A stretch of 64,000 nt of DNA from Variovorax sp. JS1663 (GCF_002157355.1 NZ_LYMK01000014.1:1-64000); one strand, 5' to 3'; shown: positions 27,979 to 37,105, counted from the first letter of the stretch. A program made the numbers and translations. Notes: generated by a model not told the origin, from the letters alone.

Positions 27979-30368
27979 CGGCGCGGGAGGCACCGACATC
28001 GAACCGTCGGCGCATGGCGCTGGCGATCGTCGTCTGGCTGCTGGCGCTGGCGGCCGGCATCGCGCTGATCGCGCGCACGCATTTCAGCGCCGACCTCTCG
28101 GCCTTCCTGCCGGAGAGCCCGGACGAGCGGCAGCGCGTGCTGATCGAGCAGCTGCAGAGCGGCATCGCCTCGCGCACGCTCTTCATCGGCATCGAGGGCG
28201 GGCGCGACGCGGCGCAGCGTGCCGACGTGTCGCGCGCGGTGGCGGCATCCATGCGCGAGAGCAAGCTGTTCGACCAGGTACAGAACGGCGAGACCGGCGA
28301 CTGGAAGGAGGCCGGCACCTGGCTGTTCGACAACCGCTACCGGCTCGCCCCCGATATCGCGCCCGAGCGCTTCACCGCGGAGGGCCTGCGCGAGGCCATC
28401 GGCTACACCCTGTCGCTGCTGGGCACGCCGGCCGGCAACCTGGTCAAGCCGCTGCTGGAGCGCGACCCCACCGGGGAGACGCAGCGCATCGCCGAAGGGT
28501 TGATTCCGGCGAGCTCGCCGCGCAGCGAGCAGGGCGTGTGGGTCTCGCGCACGGCGCCGCGCGCCCTGATCCTGGCCACCACCCACGCGGCCGGCAGCGA
28601 CCTGGATGCGCAGGCACAGGCCATCGCCCGCATCCACCAGGCCTTCGATCAGGCCACGCGCGCGATGAAGGGTGCAGGTCCGCGCCTGCAGCTCACTGGC
28701 GCGCCGGTGTTCTCGGTCGAGAGCCGCGACCAGATCAAGCAGGAGGCCATCCATCTCGCGGCCGTCGGCGGCATCGTGATGGGCGCCTTGCTGTTGCTGG
28801 CCTTCGCCTCGCCGCGCGCGCTGGTGGTGGCACTGCTACCGGTCGCCACCGGCGTGGTCGGCGGGACTGCGGCCGTGGCCCTGGTCTTCGGCGAAGTGCA
28901 TGGGCTCACCATGGGCTTCGGCAGCACGCTGATCGGGGAGACGGTGGACTACGCGATCTACTACCTGATCCAGGCGCGCGGCGCCGCAGTCGCCGGCACC
29001 GGATGGATGCGCTGGCGCGAGATCCACTGGCCCACGGTGCGGCTGGGCCTGCTCACCTCGGTCTGCGGTTTCGCGGCGCTGGTGTTCTCGGGCTTTCCGG
29101 GGCTGGCGCAGCTGGGTGTGTTCTCGCTGGCCGGCCTGGTCGCCGCCGCGCTGGTCGCGCGCTTCGTGCTGCCGGTGCTGGCGCCGGACGGTGCGGCCGG
29201 CATGGGCATGCGGCGCCAGATGGCGCACATCGCCGGCCTGATCGTGCGGGCGCTGCCGCGGCTGCGCTGGATCTTCGCCGGCCTGGGCATCGCGGCCCTG
29301 GCACTGGTGCTGTGGCAGGGCGGCCACCTGTGGCGCGCCGACCTGAGCGCGATGAGCCCGGTGCCGAAGGCTGCGCAGAAACTGGACGAGGAACTGCGCG
29401 CCGACATCGGCGCCAGCGACGGCGGCACTCTGGTGGTGGTGCGCGGCGCCGACGAACAAGCTGCGCTGCGCAACACGGAGGCGGCCGCGGCGAAGCTCGA
29501 GGCGCTGGTCGGGCAGGGCGAGCTCGCCGGCTTCGAGAGCGTGACCCGCGTGTTGCCCAGCGAGGCGGCGCAGGCGGCGCGCGTCGCCAGCCTGCCCGAT
29601 GCCGCGACGCTGAAGACCCGCCTCGCCGAGGCGACCCGCGGCCTGCCGCTGCCCGCGGCGCGGCTGGCGCCTTTTCTGGCCGACGTGGAGGCTGCACGCG
29701 GCCAGCCGATGGTCCGTCGCGCGGATCTCGACGGTGGCCCGCTGGGTGCGGTGGTGAGCGCCCTGATGTTCGAGCGCCCCGGCGGCGGATGGTCCACGCT
29801 GATCGCGCTGCATCCTGGCGAGCGCTTCGATGCCGGCCGCCTCGCGTCCGCGCTGGAAGGCATGCCGGAGGTGCAGGTGGTCAATGTCGGCGACGAACTG
29901 CGCAGCCTGTACCGGCGCTACCTGCACGAGGCCTTCGTGCAGGTGATGCTCGGCGCCGCCGCCGTGGTGCTGCTGCTGGGCGCCTGGCTGCGCTCGGGCC
30001 GCCGCCTGCTGGCCGTGTGCGAGCCCCTGCTGGTCGCGGTGCTGCTCACGCTGGGCGGGCTGGCCCTGCTGCAGGTGCCGCTGGGCATCCTGCACCTGGT
30101 GGGCCTGCTGCTGGTGGTAGCCGTGGGCTCCAACTACGCGCTCTTCTTCGACCAGTTGCGCGAGACCGGCCGGGCCGACGAGGACACGCTGGCCTCGCTG
30201 CTGCTGGCCAACCTGACGACGGTGGTGTCCTTCACGCTGATCGCGATCTCGGACATCCCCGCGCTCTCTGCCATTGGCCGCGTGGTGGCGCCCGGCGCGC
30301 TGCTCGCGCTGCTGCTGTCGGCTGCCTTCGCGCGTGGGCCCGTGCGGGCGGAAGCGGCATCGCGCTGA
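27975..30368 (+). CDS. MMPL/RND-type exporter of the aryl-polyene locus
   Basis: A 797-residue inner-membrane exporter of the MMPL class. It has one N-terminal membrane segment, a large periplasmic loop (about 35-245), a block of five segments (for example LAAVGGIVMGALLLLAFA, LVVALLPVATGVVGGTAAVAL, GLLTSVCGFAALVFS), a second membrane segment and loop, and a second block of segments ending LLALLLSAAFARG. GFGSTLIGETVDYAIYYL is the conserved Gly/Asp-Tyr membrane motif of the family. The start is a GTG that overlaps the LolA-like stop (GTGA). It probably flips or exports the finished lipid. Confidence 0.88.
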   Translation: MTAREAPTSNRRRMALAIVVWLLALAAGIALIARTHFSADLSAFLPESPDERQRVLIEQLQSGIASRTLFIGIEGGRDAAQRADVSRAVAASMRESKLFDQVQNGETGDWKEAGTWLFDNRYRLAPDIAPERFTAEGLREAIGYTLSLLGTPAGNLVKPLLERDPTGETQRIAEGLIPASSPRSEQGVWVSRTAPRALILATTHAAGSDLDAQAQAIARIHQAFDQATRAMKGAGPRLQLTGAPVFSVESRDQIKQEAIHLAAVGGIVMGALLLLAFASPRALVVALLPVATGVVGGTAAVALVFGEVHGLTMGFGSTLIGETVDYAIYYLIQARGAAVAGTGWMRWREIHWPTVRLGLLTSVCGFAALVFSGFPGLAQLGVFSLAGLVAAALVARFVLPVLAPDGAAGMGMRRQMAHIAGLIVRALPRLRWIFAGLGIAALALVLWQGGHLWRADLSAMSPVPKAAQKLDEELRADIGASDGGTLVVVRGADEQAALRNTEAAAAKLEALVGQGELAGFESVTRVLPSEAAQAARVASLPDAATLKTRLAEATRGLPLPAARLAPFLADVEAARGQPMVRRADLDGGPLGAVVSALMFERPGGGWSTLIALHPGERFDAGRLASALEGMPEVQVVNVGDELRSLYRRYLHEAFVQVMLGAAAVVLLLGAWLRSGRRLLAVCEPLLVAVLLTLGGLALLQVPLGILHLVGLLLVVAVGSNYALFFDQLRETGRADEDTLASLLLANLTTVVSFTLIAISDIPALSAIGRVVAPGALLALLLSAAFARGPVRAEAASR

Positions 30369-31210
30369 TGGGAGAATCGTCGCCCATGTTTTCGAGCCCG
30401 CCTGCCTCCGGAACCTGGCCCTGGCCGGTCTTCGTGCGCGCCAGCGCGCTCTGGCACCTGGTGGCGCTGGCGGTGGCACTGTTCGTTCCGGGCGCATGGC
30501 CCTGGGCCCTGGCTGCCGTGGTGCTCAACCACTTGCTGATCACCGCCGCCGGCCTTACGCCGCGCAGCCAGCTGCTGGGGCCGAACATCACGCGGTTGCC
30601 CGATGCCGCGGCCGCACGCCGGGAGATCGCAGTCACCATCGATGATGGGCCCGATCCCGCGGTCACGCCGCAGGTGCTGGACCTGCTCGACGCGCACGGG
30701 CAGCGGGCCACCTTCTTCTGCATCGCCGAGCGCGTGCAGGCGCATCCCGCACTCGCGCGCGAGATCGTGGCGCGCGGCCACAGCATCCAGAACCATACGG
30801 CGCGCCATCGACACAACTTTTCCTTCCTCGGGCCGCGTGGCTTCCAGGCCGAAATCGAGCGCGCGCAGCAGATGCTGCTAGCGGTGACGGGCGAACGCCC
30901 GATCTGCTTCCGCGCGCCGGCCGGGTTGCGCAACCCCTTCCTCGCGCCCGTGCTGCACCGCCTCGGCCTGGTGCTGGTGAGCTGGACCCGCCGCGGCTTC
31001 GACACCCGCGAGCGCGATGCGGTCACCGTGCTGGCGCGCCTCACCCGGGACCTGAAGGCCGGCGACATCCTGCTCCTGCACGACGGCCATGCCGCGCGCA
31101 CGGCGGCTGGTCGGCCGGTGATCCTCGAGGTCCTGCCTCTTTTGCTCGAACGCCTGCGCACCGACGGCCTGCGCGCCGTGACCCTGCCGCAAGCCCTGAC
31201 CCCCGCATGA
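30368..31210 (+). CDS. Polysaccharide deacetylase (NodB-like) family protein
   Basis: A 280-residue carbohydrate esterase 4 protein. Two hydrophobic segments (about 23-60) suggest membrane anchoring. The NodB domain has the metal and base motif VTIDDGPDP, the HTARH motif and FRAPAG; HDGH near the end fits motif 5. The start is the ATG that forms TGATG with the MMPL stop; the ATG at 30386 with GGAGA upstream is an alternative. Its place in the locus suggests trimming of an acetylated sugar on the lipid head group, but that is inference. Confidence 0.82.
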   Translation: MGESSPMFSSPPASGTWPWPVFVRASALWHLVALAVALFVPGAWPWALAAVVLNHLLITAAGLTPRSQLLGPNITRLPDAAAARREIAVTIDDGPDPAVTPQVLDLLDAHGQRATFFCIAERVQAHPALAREIVARGHSIQNHTARHRHNFSFLGPRGFQAEIERAQQMLLAVTGERPICFRAPAGLRNPFLAPVLHRLGLVLVSWTRRGFDTRERDAVTVLARLTRDLKAGDILLLHDGHAARTAAGRPVILEVLPLLLERLRTDGLRAVTLPQALTPA

Positions 31211-31968
31211 ACGACAGCCTTTCCACCGACGCCGCCTGGCGCCAACTGCATGAAGCGGCCAGCGCGCCGTACAGGAAGGCCGGCAACTTCGCCTGGCATT
31301 TCGCCCGCGGCAAGCTGGGTCGCGACCCGGTGTTCCGCGGCCTCGTCGAACGGGGCCTGATCGGCAAGCGCCGCCGCCGCGTGGTCGACATCGGCTGCGG
31401 CCAGGGCCTGTTCGCCAGCCTGTTGTCGTCGATGGCGGCGATGCAGAGGGAGCCCGGCCGCTGGCCCGCGACGTGGGCAGCCACGCCGGCCGGGGCCGAC
31501 TACACCGGTATCGAGCTGATGCCGAAGGACGTGGCGCGTGCCGAGGCGTCCATCGGCCATCTTCAGCCCAGGCCGCGCTTCGTATGCGAGGACATGTGCA
31601 CGGCCGCGATGCCGGCCTGCGACCTGGTGGTGATCCTCGATGTGCTGCACTACGTGGACCATGCGGCGCAGGAGCGCGTGCTGCGGCGGGTCCGCGGCGC
31701 GCTGCAGCCCGGCGGCCGCCTGCTGCTGCGCGTGGGCGATATGGCCAGCCGGCGCGGCTTCGCCGTCAGCCAGTGGGTCGACCGCACGGTCACGCGCATC
31801 CGCGGGCACAAGGTGTCGCCGACCTGGGGCCGCACCGTGGCCGAGTGGACGGCGCTGCTGCAGGGCCTCGGTTTTTCACCGGTGTTGAGCATCCCGATGA
31901 GCGAGGGCACCCCTTTTGCCAACGTGCTGCTGGTGGCCGATGCCGGCAAGGAGTCTTCGTCGTCATGA
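31207..31968 (+). CDS. SAM-dependent methyltransferase of the pigment locus
   Basis: A 253-residue class I methyltransferase with the SAM-binding motif VVDIGCGQGLF and ILDVLHYVDH (post-II region). It contains an unusual spacer (RWPATWAATPAGADYTGIELMP) before the acidic motif. In xanthomonadin-type clusters a methyltransferase modifies the aryl hydroxyl group, which fits here. The ATG overlaps the previous stop as ATGA, and the stop overlaps the next gene. Confidence 0.83.
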   Translation: MNDSLSTDAAWRQLHEAASAPYRKAGNFAWHFARGKLGRDPVFRGLVERGLIGKRRRRVVDIGCGQGLFASLLSSMAAMQREPGRWPATWAATPAGADYTGIELMPKDVARAEASIGHLQPRPRFVCEDMCTAAMPACDLVVILDVLHYVDHAAQERVLRRVRGALQPGGRLLLRVGDMASRRGFAVSQWVDRTVTRIRGHKVSPTWGRTVAEWTALLQGLGFSPVLSIPMSEGTPFANVLLVADAGKESSSS

Positions 31969-32438
31969 GTGCACCGCAACAGCTCGACCGCGCCGGCATT
32001 GCGCGCCTGATCCCCCACAGCGGCAGCATGTGCCTGCTGGAGCGCCTGGAGTCCTGGGACGCACAGCACATCCATTGCAGCACCGGCAGCCATCGGGAGG
32101 CCGACAACCCCCTGCGCACGGCCGGCGGCCTGCTGTCGCCCAATGCGATCGAGTACGCGGCGCAGGCGATGGCCCTGCACGGCGGCCTGATTGCAAAGGA
32201 GGGCAGCGAGCCTTCGGCCGGGTTCCTGGCCAGCGCGCGCAACGTGCGGCTGGCCGTCACGCGGCTCGACGGCATCGAGGGCGCGCTGCAGGTGCATGCG
32301 CAGCGCGTCTCCGGCGACGCGAGCCAGATCCTCTACGAATTCGCGGTGAAAGACGAAGCGGGCCGTGCGCTGGCCGAAGGCCGCGCGGTGGTCGTGCTCA
32401 ACACGCCGCTTGCCACGGAAGGCAGGACATCCTCATGA
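31965..32438 (+). CDS. Hotdog-fold 3-hydroxyacyl-ACP dehydratase-like protein
   Basis: A 157-residue hotdog protein, starting MSAPQQLDRAGIARLIPHSGSMCLLERLESWD, as in the ApeI/ApeP-like dehydratases of aryl-polyene clusters. The IPHSGSMCLLERL segment is shared with that group. A typical FabZ catalytic His is at H18 in the same segment. It is coupled to the methyltransferase and the ketoreductase by ATGA overlaps. With the hotdog domain of the ligase there are two candidate dehydratases in the operon. Confidence 0.82.
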   Translation: MSAPQQLDRAGIARLIPHSGSMCLLERLESWDAQHIHCSTGSHREADNPLRTAGGLLSPNAIEYAAQAMALHGGLIAKEGSEPSAGFLASARNVRLAVTRLDGIEGALQVHAQRVSGDASQILYEFAVKDEAGRALAEGRAVVVLNTPLATEGRTSS

Positions 32439-33166
32439 GCCTCGACGGAAAACGTGCACTGATCACCGGTGCCAGTGGTGCTTTGGGCGCAGCCATCGCG
32501 CAGCGCCTGGCGCGCGACGGCGCCGTCGTGCTGCTGCATGCCAATTCGAGGCCGGAGGCCGTCGAGCAGCTGGCGGCTTCCATCACGGCCGCGGGCGGCC
32601 GGGCTGAGTGTCATGTCTTCGACCTCGGCAGCGACGAGTCCACGCGCCAGGCCTGCGAGACGATCCTGAAGGGCGGGCCAGTACAGGTGCTGGTCAACAA
32701 CGCTGGCATTCACGATGACGCGGTGCTGCCCGGCATGAGTGCGGCGCAATGGCACAAGGTGATCGACGTCTCGCTGCACGGCTTCTTCCGCGTCACGCAG
32801 CCGCTGCTGCTGCCGATGCTGCGCACGCGCTGGGGGCGGATCATCAACATGTCGTCGGTGGCTTCGCTGACAGGCAACCGCGGGCAGGTGAACTACGCCG
32901 CGGCGAAGGGCGCGCTCAACAGCGCGACCAAGGCGCTGTCGCTCGAGGTGGCGGCGCGCGGCGTGACGGTCAACGCGATCGCGCCTGGGATCATCGCGTC
33001 GCCCATGGCGGACGGGGCCTTCGACAAGGCCTTGATCGATCAGCTGGTGCCGGTGAAGCGGGCGGGCAGGCCGGAGGAGGTGGCGGCGCTGACTGCGTTT
33101 CTGGCGAGCGAGGAGGCCGGGTACATCACTGGCCAGGTCATCTCGATCAACGGCGGAATGGTCTAG
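32435..33166 (+). CDS. 3-oxoacyl-ACP reductase (FabG-like, SDR family)
   Basis: A 243-residue short-chain dehydrogenase with the cofactor motif TGASGALGAA, the NNAG motif, the active-site Ser in MSSVASLTG, and Tyr-Lys in YAAAKG. It should reduce beta-ketoacyl-ACP in the polyene cycle. Its stop shares the palindrome CTAG (33163-33166) with the stop of the convergent glycosyltransferase gene, so no terminator fits between the two operons. It is the last gene of the forward operon. Confidence 0.9.
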   Translation: MSLDGKRALITGASGALGAAIAQRLARDGAVVLLHANSRPEAVEQLAASITAAGGRAECHVFDLGSDESTRQACETILKGGPVQVLVNNAGIHDDAVLPGMSAAQWHKVIDVSLHGFFRVTQPLLLPMLRTRWGRIINMSSVASLTGNRGQVNYAAAKGALNSATKALSLEVAARGVTVNAIAPGIIASPMADGAFDKALIDQLVPVKRAGRPEEVAALTAFLASEEAGYITGQVISINGGMV

Positions 33167-33939
33167 CGCTGGAACGGCGGCGCGCGCCGCAGCCGCCGCT
33201 GCAGCAGATCGGGCAGTCTGAACACGAACTCGATCACCAGCCTGGCGTGCATCCAGGTCAGCAGCGTGTTGTCGCGCAGGTAGTTGAAGTGCGAGACGCC
33301 GCCTTCCTCGGCCGTGAGGTACTTGACCGGCGCATCGATGTTGACGGGCTTGACGCCGCGCCAGGCCAGGCGCACCACCGCCTCGGTGTCGAAGTCGAAG
33401 CGGCGCATCCAGGGCTGGCGCGCCATGACGGCGATCAGCGCGCCCACCGGGTACACGCGAAAGCCGTAGAGCGAATCGCCGATGCCAGCGAACAGGGTCT
33501 CGAGCTGGGTCCAGCTGTTGGAGACCTTGCGTCCGCGCACCCGCAGGAGCGGTGCCGAGGCGTCGAAGACGGGCCGTCCCAGCACCATGGTCTCCGGCCG
33601 TGCCTGCGAGGCCTGCATGAACGCGGGGATCAGGTCCGCGGGATGCTGCCCGTCCGAATCCATGGTGAGCACGTGCGTGAAGCCCGCTTCCTGCGCCGCG
33701 CGCAGGCCGTGCAGCACGGCCGCGCCCTTGCCCTGGTTCCGGGGCAGCACCCACACGCGCAGGCCCGGGTCGCCGGCCGCCATCTGCTGCAGCCGTTCGC
33801 CGGTGCCGTCGGTGCTGCCGTCGACCACCACCCAGACCGGATTCCATTGCGCGCGCGCCGCGCTCACGGTGGAGAACAGGCGCTCGCCTGTGTTGTAGCT
33901 GGGAATCAGGACAAGGTGGGTGCGCGAGACTGCTGGCAT
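33163..33939 (-). CDS. Family 2 glycosyltransferase
   Basis: A 258-residue GT2 enzyme with the N-terminal LIPSYNTG, the nucleotide-binding VVVDGSTDGT and the metal motif MDSDGQHP (DxD-like). No clear C-terminal membrane segment. In aryl-polyene and xanthomonadin clusters a GT2 probably glycosylates the head group or lipid carrier. Its start overlaps the acyltransferase gene by 34 bases. It is the last gene of the reverse operon. Confidence 0.88.
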   Translation of the reverse strand: MPAVSRTHLVLIPSYNTGERLFSTVSAARAQWNPVWVVVDGSTDGTGERLQQMAAGDPGLRVWVLPRNQGKGAAVLHGLRAAQEAGFTHVLTMDSDGQHPADLIPAFMQASQARPETMVLGRPVFDASAPLLRVRGRKVSNSWTQLETLFAGIGDSLYGFRVYPVGALIAVMARQPWMRRFDFDTEAVVRLAWRGVKPVNIDAPVKYLTAEEGGVSHFNYLRDNTLLTWMHARLVIEFVFRLPDLLQRRLRRAPPFQR

Positions 33940-34703
33940 GCGGGCTGCGCGTCGTTGGCGCGCTGTTCCATCGGGTGTCGGAAGTATTGTTCGATCTCAG
34001 CCAGCAGGGCGTCGCTGTTCTGCTGGGGTGCGAAACGCCGGCCCAGCCGCAGCGTGAAGACGATCGGTAGCGGCGGCACGCGCCACAGCGGCCAGCCTTT
34101 GGCGAGGTAGGGCGAGTCGGTGTCGATGAAAACGGTCTGGATCGGCGCCTGGGCCAGCTTGGCGATCAGGGTGACGCCAGGGCGGAAGGCGTTGAGCGGT
34201 GGCGTGACCGTGCGCGTGCCTTCGGGGAAGATCACCAACTGGCCGCCCGCCTGGAGGTCTTCCACCGCCAGCTTGATCATGGTGCGGGCGGAGTCGTTGC
34301 GGATGTAGCGCGCCAGGCGCGCGCCGGCGCCGAGGAAGATGTTTCGCATCAGGTCGGCCTTCATGATGCAGGCGCTGCGCGGCAGGCGTGCGACCAGCAG
34401 CAGGGCGTCGAGCATGGTGGGGTGGTTGGCCACGAAGATCAGGCCGCGCTCGTCGCGCAGCGCGTCGAGGCAGCTCGCATCGATGCGCATCATGCCCAGC
34501 GTCGAGGCGGTCCCCCAGAAGGCGCGGTAGGACCAGGCGATCACGGCTCGGCCGAGCGTGCGCCCCGTTCCTGCGGGCAGCACGGGGTAGAGCAGCATCG
34601 CCACCAGGTTCCACAGCAGAGAGATGCCGCCCAGCACCAGCAGCAGCGCGTAAAGCATCAAGGCAAGCGGGATGGCGAGGATCCAGCGCAGGAGGCGCTT
34701 CAT
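33906..34703 (-). CDS. 1-acylglycerol-3-phosphate acyltransferase-like (PlsC) protein
   Basis: A 265-residue LPLAT-family protein with two N-terminal membrane segments (LLRWILAIPLALMLYALLLV and beyond). The acyltransferase H-x4-D motif is in ANHPTMLDAL, and FPEGTRT is the substrate motif. The ATG at 34703 is chosen; a TTG two codons earlier (34709) is possible. Together with the LpxL-like enzyme it gives the locus two acyltransferases, which fits building of a polyene-bearing lipid. It lies 15 bases after the chorismatase gene. Confidence 0.86.
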   Translation of the reverse strand: MKRLLRWILAIPLALMLYALLLVLGGISLLWNLVAMLLYPVLPAGTGRTLGRAVIAWSYRAFWGTASTLGMMRIDASCLDALRDERGLIFVANHPTMLDALLLVARLPRSACIMKADLMRNIFLGAGARLARYIRNDSARTMIKLAVEDLQAGGQLVIFPEGTRTVTPPLNAFRPGVTLIAKLAQAPIQTVFIDTDSPYLAKGWPLWRVPPLPIVFTLRLGRRFAPQQNSDALLAEIEQYFRHPMEQRANDAQPACQQSRAPTLS

Positions 34704-34718
34704 GGGCAACCCGTGCGT

Positions 34719-35750
34719 TCAGCCGCCCAGTGAACCGCCGGCGACGGCATGGGCCTCGATCTCCACCAGCAGGTCCTGGCGGCAGATGTCCGCCTCCAGG
34801 TAGACCGCATGGCGCATCGTGTGGGAGGCGGCGCCCAGCCGCTGCGTCAGGATCTCGCGCACCGCCGGCGCGTCGGCGACGTGGCGGACGTAGACCACGG
34901 CATCGATCGCCTCCAGTGCGAAGCGGGCGGAGCCGCGCTGGTTGGCGGCGGCGATCACGGCCTCCAGGTTGCGCAGGGTTTCCTCGGTCTGCGCCCGCAC
35001 GTCGCCGAGGTGCACGGTCTCGTGCCCGACGATGCTGGCGGTGCCGGAGATGAACAGCGCCACGTCGCCGCCGCCGATCTCGGCCAGTGCCGCGCGCGAG
35101 AAGGTGGGCGAGCGCGGGCCGTAGGCGGGCGGGTAGTGGTAGGCCGAGACCTGGCGCGGGTTCTCCACCGGCAGCGGCGCGACGCGACCGGCCAGGAAGC
35201 GGATGCACAGCGCGCCCTGGTGGATGCCCAGCGCACAGGCCGCGGGTGCGCCCTCGAAGGCAGACTGGCCGGCCTCCACGAAGGCCTCCTGACGGCCCAG
35301 GTTGAACTGGCGGTAGCGCTCCAGCCCGCCGCCGTCGGCGTTGATGCGAGGCAGGTAGTTCCAGATGCGCAGAAGGTGCCGGCAGCCGGTCTGCGCCAGC
35401 GCCTGGAACAGGTCGTGGTAGGCGCGGTGGGCAAGCTGAGTCAGGCCCGCGCCCTCGATCGCTTCGTCCAGGTCGATGGCGCCCAGCATCCAGTGCCCGT
35501 CGCAGCGCCAGCGCACCACGCCGGTGGTGCCCGATTCGATGTGCTCGCTGGCGTGCCAGACATCGGCCATGGCGCCGGCATCCGAGAGCACCCGGGCATT
35601 CACCGTCGGCATCCAGGCCAAATGACCGGGCGTGCCGTAGCCGAGCGCGCCGAAGGGCGGATGCCCGCCGGAGGGCAGGGCCAGGCTTTCGGACAGAGAC
35701 AGCCGCTCGACACGCAGGGGCGGCACCCCGTGGAAGTCGCGCGCGCTCAC
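34719..35750 (-). CDS. xanB2: XanB2-like chorismatase (3-/4-hydroxybenzoate forming)
   Basis: A 343-residue protein of the chorismatase family (FkbO/Hyg5/XanB2), previously labelled pteridine-dependent dioxygenase-like; the length matches XanB2. In Xanthomonas, XanB2 turns chorismate into 3- and 4-hydroxybenzoate, and the 3-isomer starts xanthomonadin. Family features are GHLAWMPT near the N-terminus, HLLRIWNYLPRIN, ERYRQFNLGRQEAF and a C-terminal YLEADICRQDLLVEIEA (YjgF-like half). The start is a GTG overlapping the halogenase stop (GTGA); an upstream ATG at 35819 lies inside that gene. It supplies the aryl starter. Confidence 0.88.
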   Translation of the reverse strand: MSARDFHGVPPLRVERLSLSESLALPSGGHPPFGALGYGTPGHLAWMPTVNARVLSDAGAMADVWHASEHIESGTTGVVRWRCDGHWMLGAIDLDEAIEGAGLTQLAHRAYHDLFQALAQTGCRHLLRIWNYLPRINADGGGLERYRQFNLGRQEAFVEAGQSAFEGAPAACALGIHQGALCIRFLAGRVAPLPVENPRQVSAYHYPPAYGPRSPTFSRAALAEIGGGDVALFISGTASIVGHETVHLGDVRAQTEETLRNLEAVIAAANQRGSARFALEAIDAVVYVRHVADAPAVREILTQRLGAASHTMRHAVYLEADICRQDLLVEIEAHAVAGGSLGG

Positions 35751-37105
35751 CGTGCCTCGACCACGTTTTCGCCGGCAAGCGGCCCGAGGTCGCGGATGTT
35801 GCTGCGTCGCCGCCGCCAAGCCAGCCAGGTGCGGCGTGGATGGCCGGCCGAGACCAGGTAGTACAGGGTCTTGAGCACGCGCAGCGAGCGCCAGATCGGC
35901 GTCTTGCCGTAGATGTCGCCGGCCAGCAGTGACAACAGTGCTTCTTTCACGCGGAATGGGTTCTCCGGGTACATGAAGAATTCGCGAATGGTGGGGTTGG
36001 TCACGCGGAAGATGAACCAGGAAAACTCGCGCGGGCCCTTGCGCATGTCGCGCTCGAAGCGCTGACGTGCGGCCGCGGCCTGGGCGGGACGGTCGAGCGC
36101 CGTGGCCACGACCTCGGCACCCTCGAAGGCGCTGTACATGGCCAGGTAGACGCCGGAGGAGAACACCGGGTCGATGAAAGTATAGGCATCACCCAGCATC
36201 AGGTAGCGCTCACCGCTGCAGTGGGTGCTTGTGTACGAATAGTTACCGGTCGCGTAGACCGCATCGTCCACCAGCGTGGCCTGCGACAGGCGTTCGAGCA
36301 ACTGCGGGCACAGCGCGATGGTGTCGGCGAAGAATTCCTTGAGCGGCTTGGTGCGGGACTTCAGGTAGTAGGGCCAGCACACCGCGCCGATGCTGGTGGT
36401 GCCGTCAGCCAGCGGGATGTACCAGAACCAGCCGTGGGCGAACCAGAAGATCGTGATGTTGCCCTCGAGCTTGCCCGGCAGGCGATCGGCGTTGCGGAAG
36501 TGGCCGAACAGCGCCGAGCTGTTGTGCCGCGGGTTCTTCTGCTTGGCCTTGAACTTGTTCGACAGGAAGGTGTCGCGGCCGGAAGCATCGAGCACGAAGC
36601 GGGCACGCCAGGTGCGCACGGCACCGTCATCGAGCTGGGCGGTGATGGTCGCGCCTTCGCCGTCGAACAGCACGTCGCGCACGCGGCACCCCTCGATCGT
36701 CTGCGCGCCGCGGGCAGCGGCGTTGCGGAACAGGATCTCGTCCATCTCCGAGCGCCGGACCTGCCAGGCATAGGGCATGGTCTTGTCCCATGCATCGCCG
36801 AACTCGACCATGGCGGTGTGGTCATGGTCGGGCGAGACGAACTCGACGCCCCACTTGGGCATGCCGATGCGCTCGATCTCCTCGCGCAGGCCCAGCCGGT
36901 CGAACAGCTGCACGTTGGCGGGCAGCAGCGACTCGCCGATGTGGAAGCGGGGATGGTGTTCCTTTTCGAGCACCACCACCTTGCGGCCCTGCTGCGCCAG
37001 CAGCGCCGCGGCGGTCGAGCCGGCCGGCCCGCCGCCGATCACGAGCACGTCGCAATGGTCGGGCGCGACGGCTTCGGCATGGGCTGTTGTCGGAGGAGTG
37101 TTCAT
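35747..37105 (-). CDS. FAD-dependent halogenase-like oxidoreductase
   Basis: A 452-residue flavoprotein. The FAD-binding motif is VIGGGPAGSTAA (about 22-33), followed by HHPRFHIGESLLPANV, and the W-x-W-x-I-P halogenase hallmark appears as WFWYIPL. A Lys in GMPKWGVEF lies where flavin halogenases keep their active-site Lys. Xanthomonadins are brominated, so a halogenase next to a chorismatase fits a halogenated aryl head group; a simple oxidoreductase is the alternative. It is the first gene of the reverse operon. Confidence 0.87.
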   Translation of the reverse strand: MNTPPTTAHAEAVAPDHCDVLVIGGGPAGSTAAALLAQQGRKVVVLEKEHHPRFHIGESLLPANVQLFDRLGLREEIERIGMPKWGVEFVSPDHDHTAMVEFGDAWDKTMPYAWQVRRSEMDEILFRNAAARGAQTIEGCRVRDVLFDGEGATITAQLDDGAVRTWRARFVLDASGRDTFLSNKFKAKQKNPRHNSSALFGHFRNADRLPGKLEGNITIFWFAHGWFWYIPLADGTTSIGAVCWPYYLKSRTKPLKEFFADTIALCPQLLERLSQATLVDDAVYATGNYSYTSTHCSGERYLMLGDAYTFIDPVFSSGVYLAMYSAFEGAEVVATALDRPAQAAAARQRFERDMRKGPREFSWFIFRVTNPTIREFFMYPENPFRVKEALLSLLAGDIYGKTPIWRSLRVLKTLYYLVSAGHPRRTWLAWRRRRSNIRDLGPLAGENVVEAR

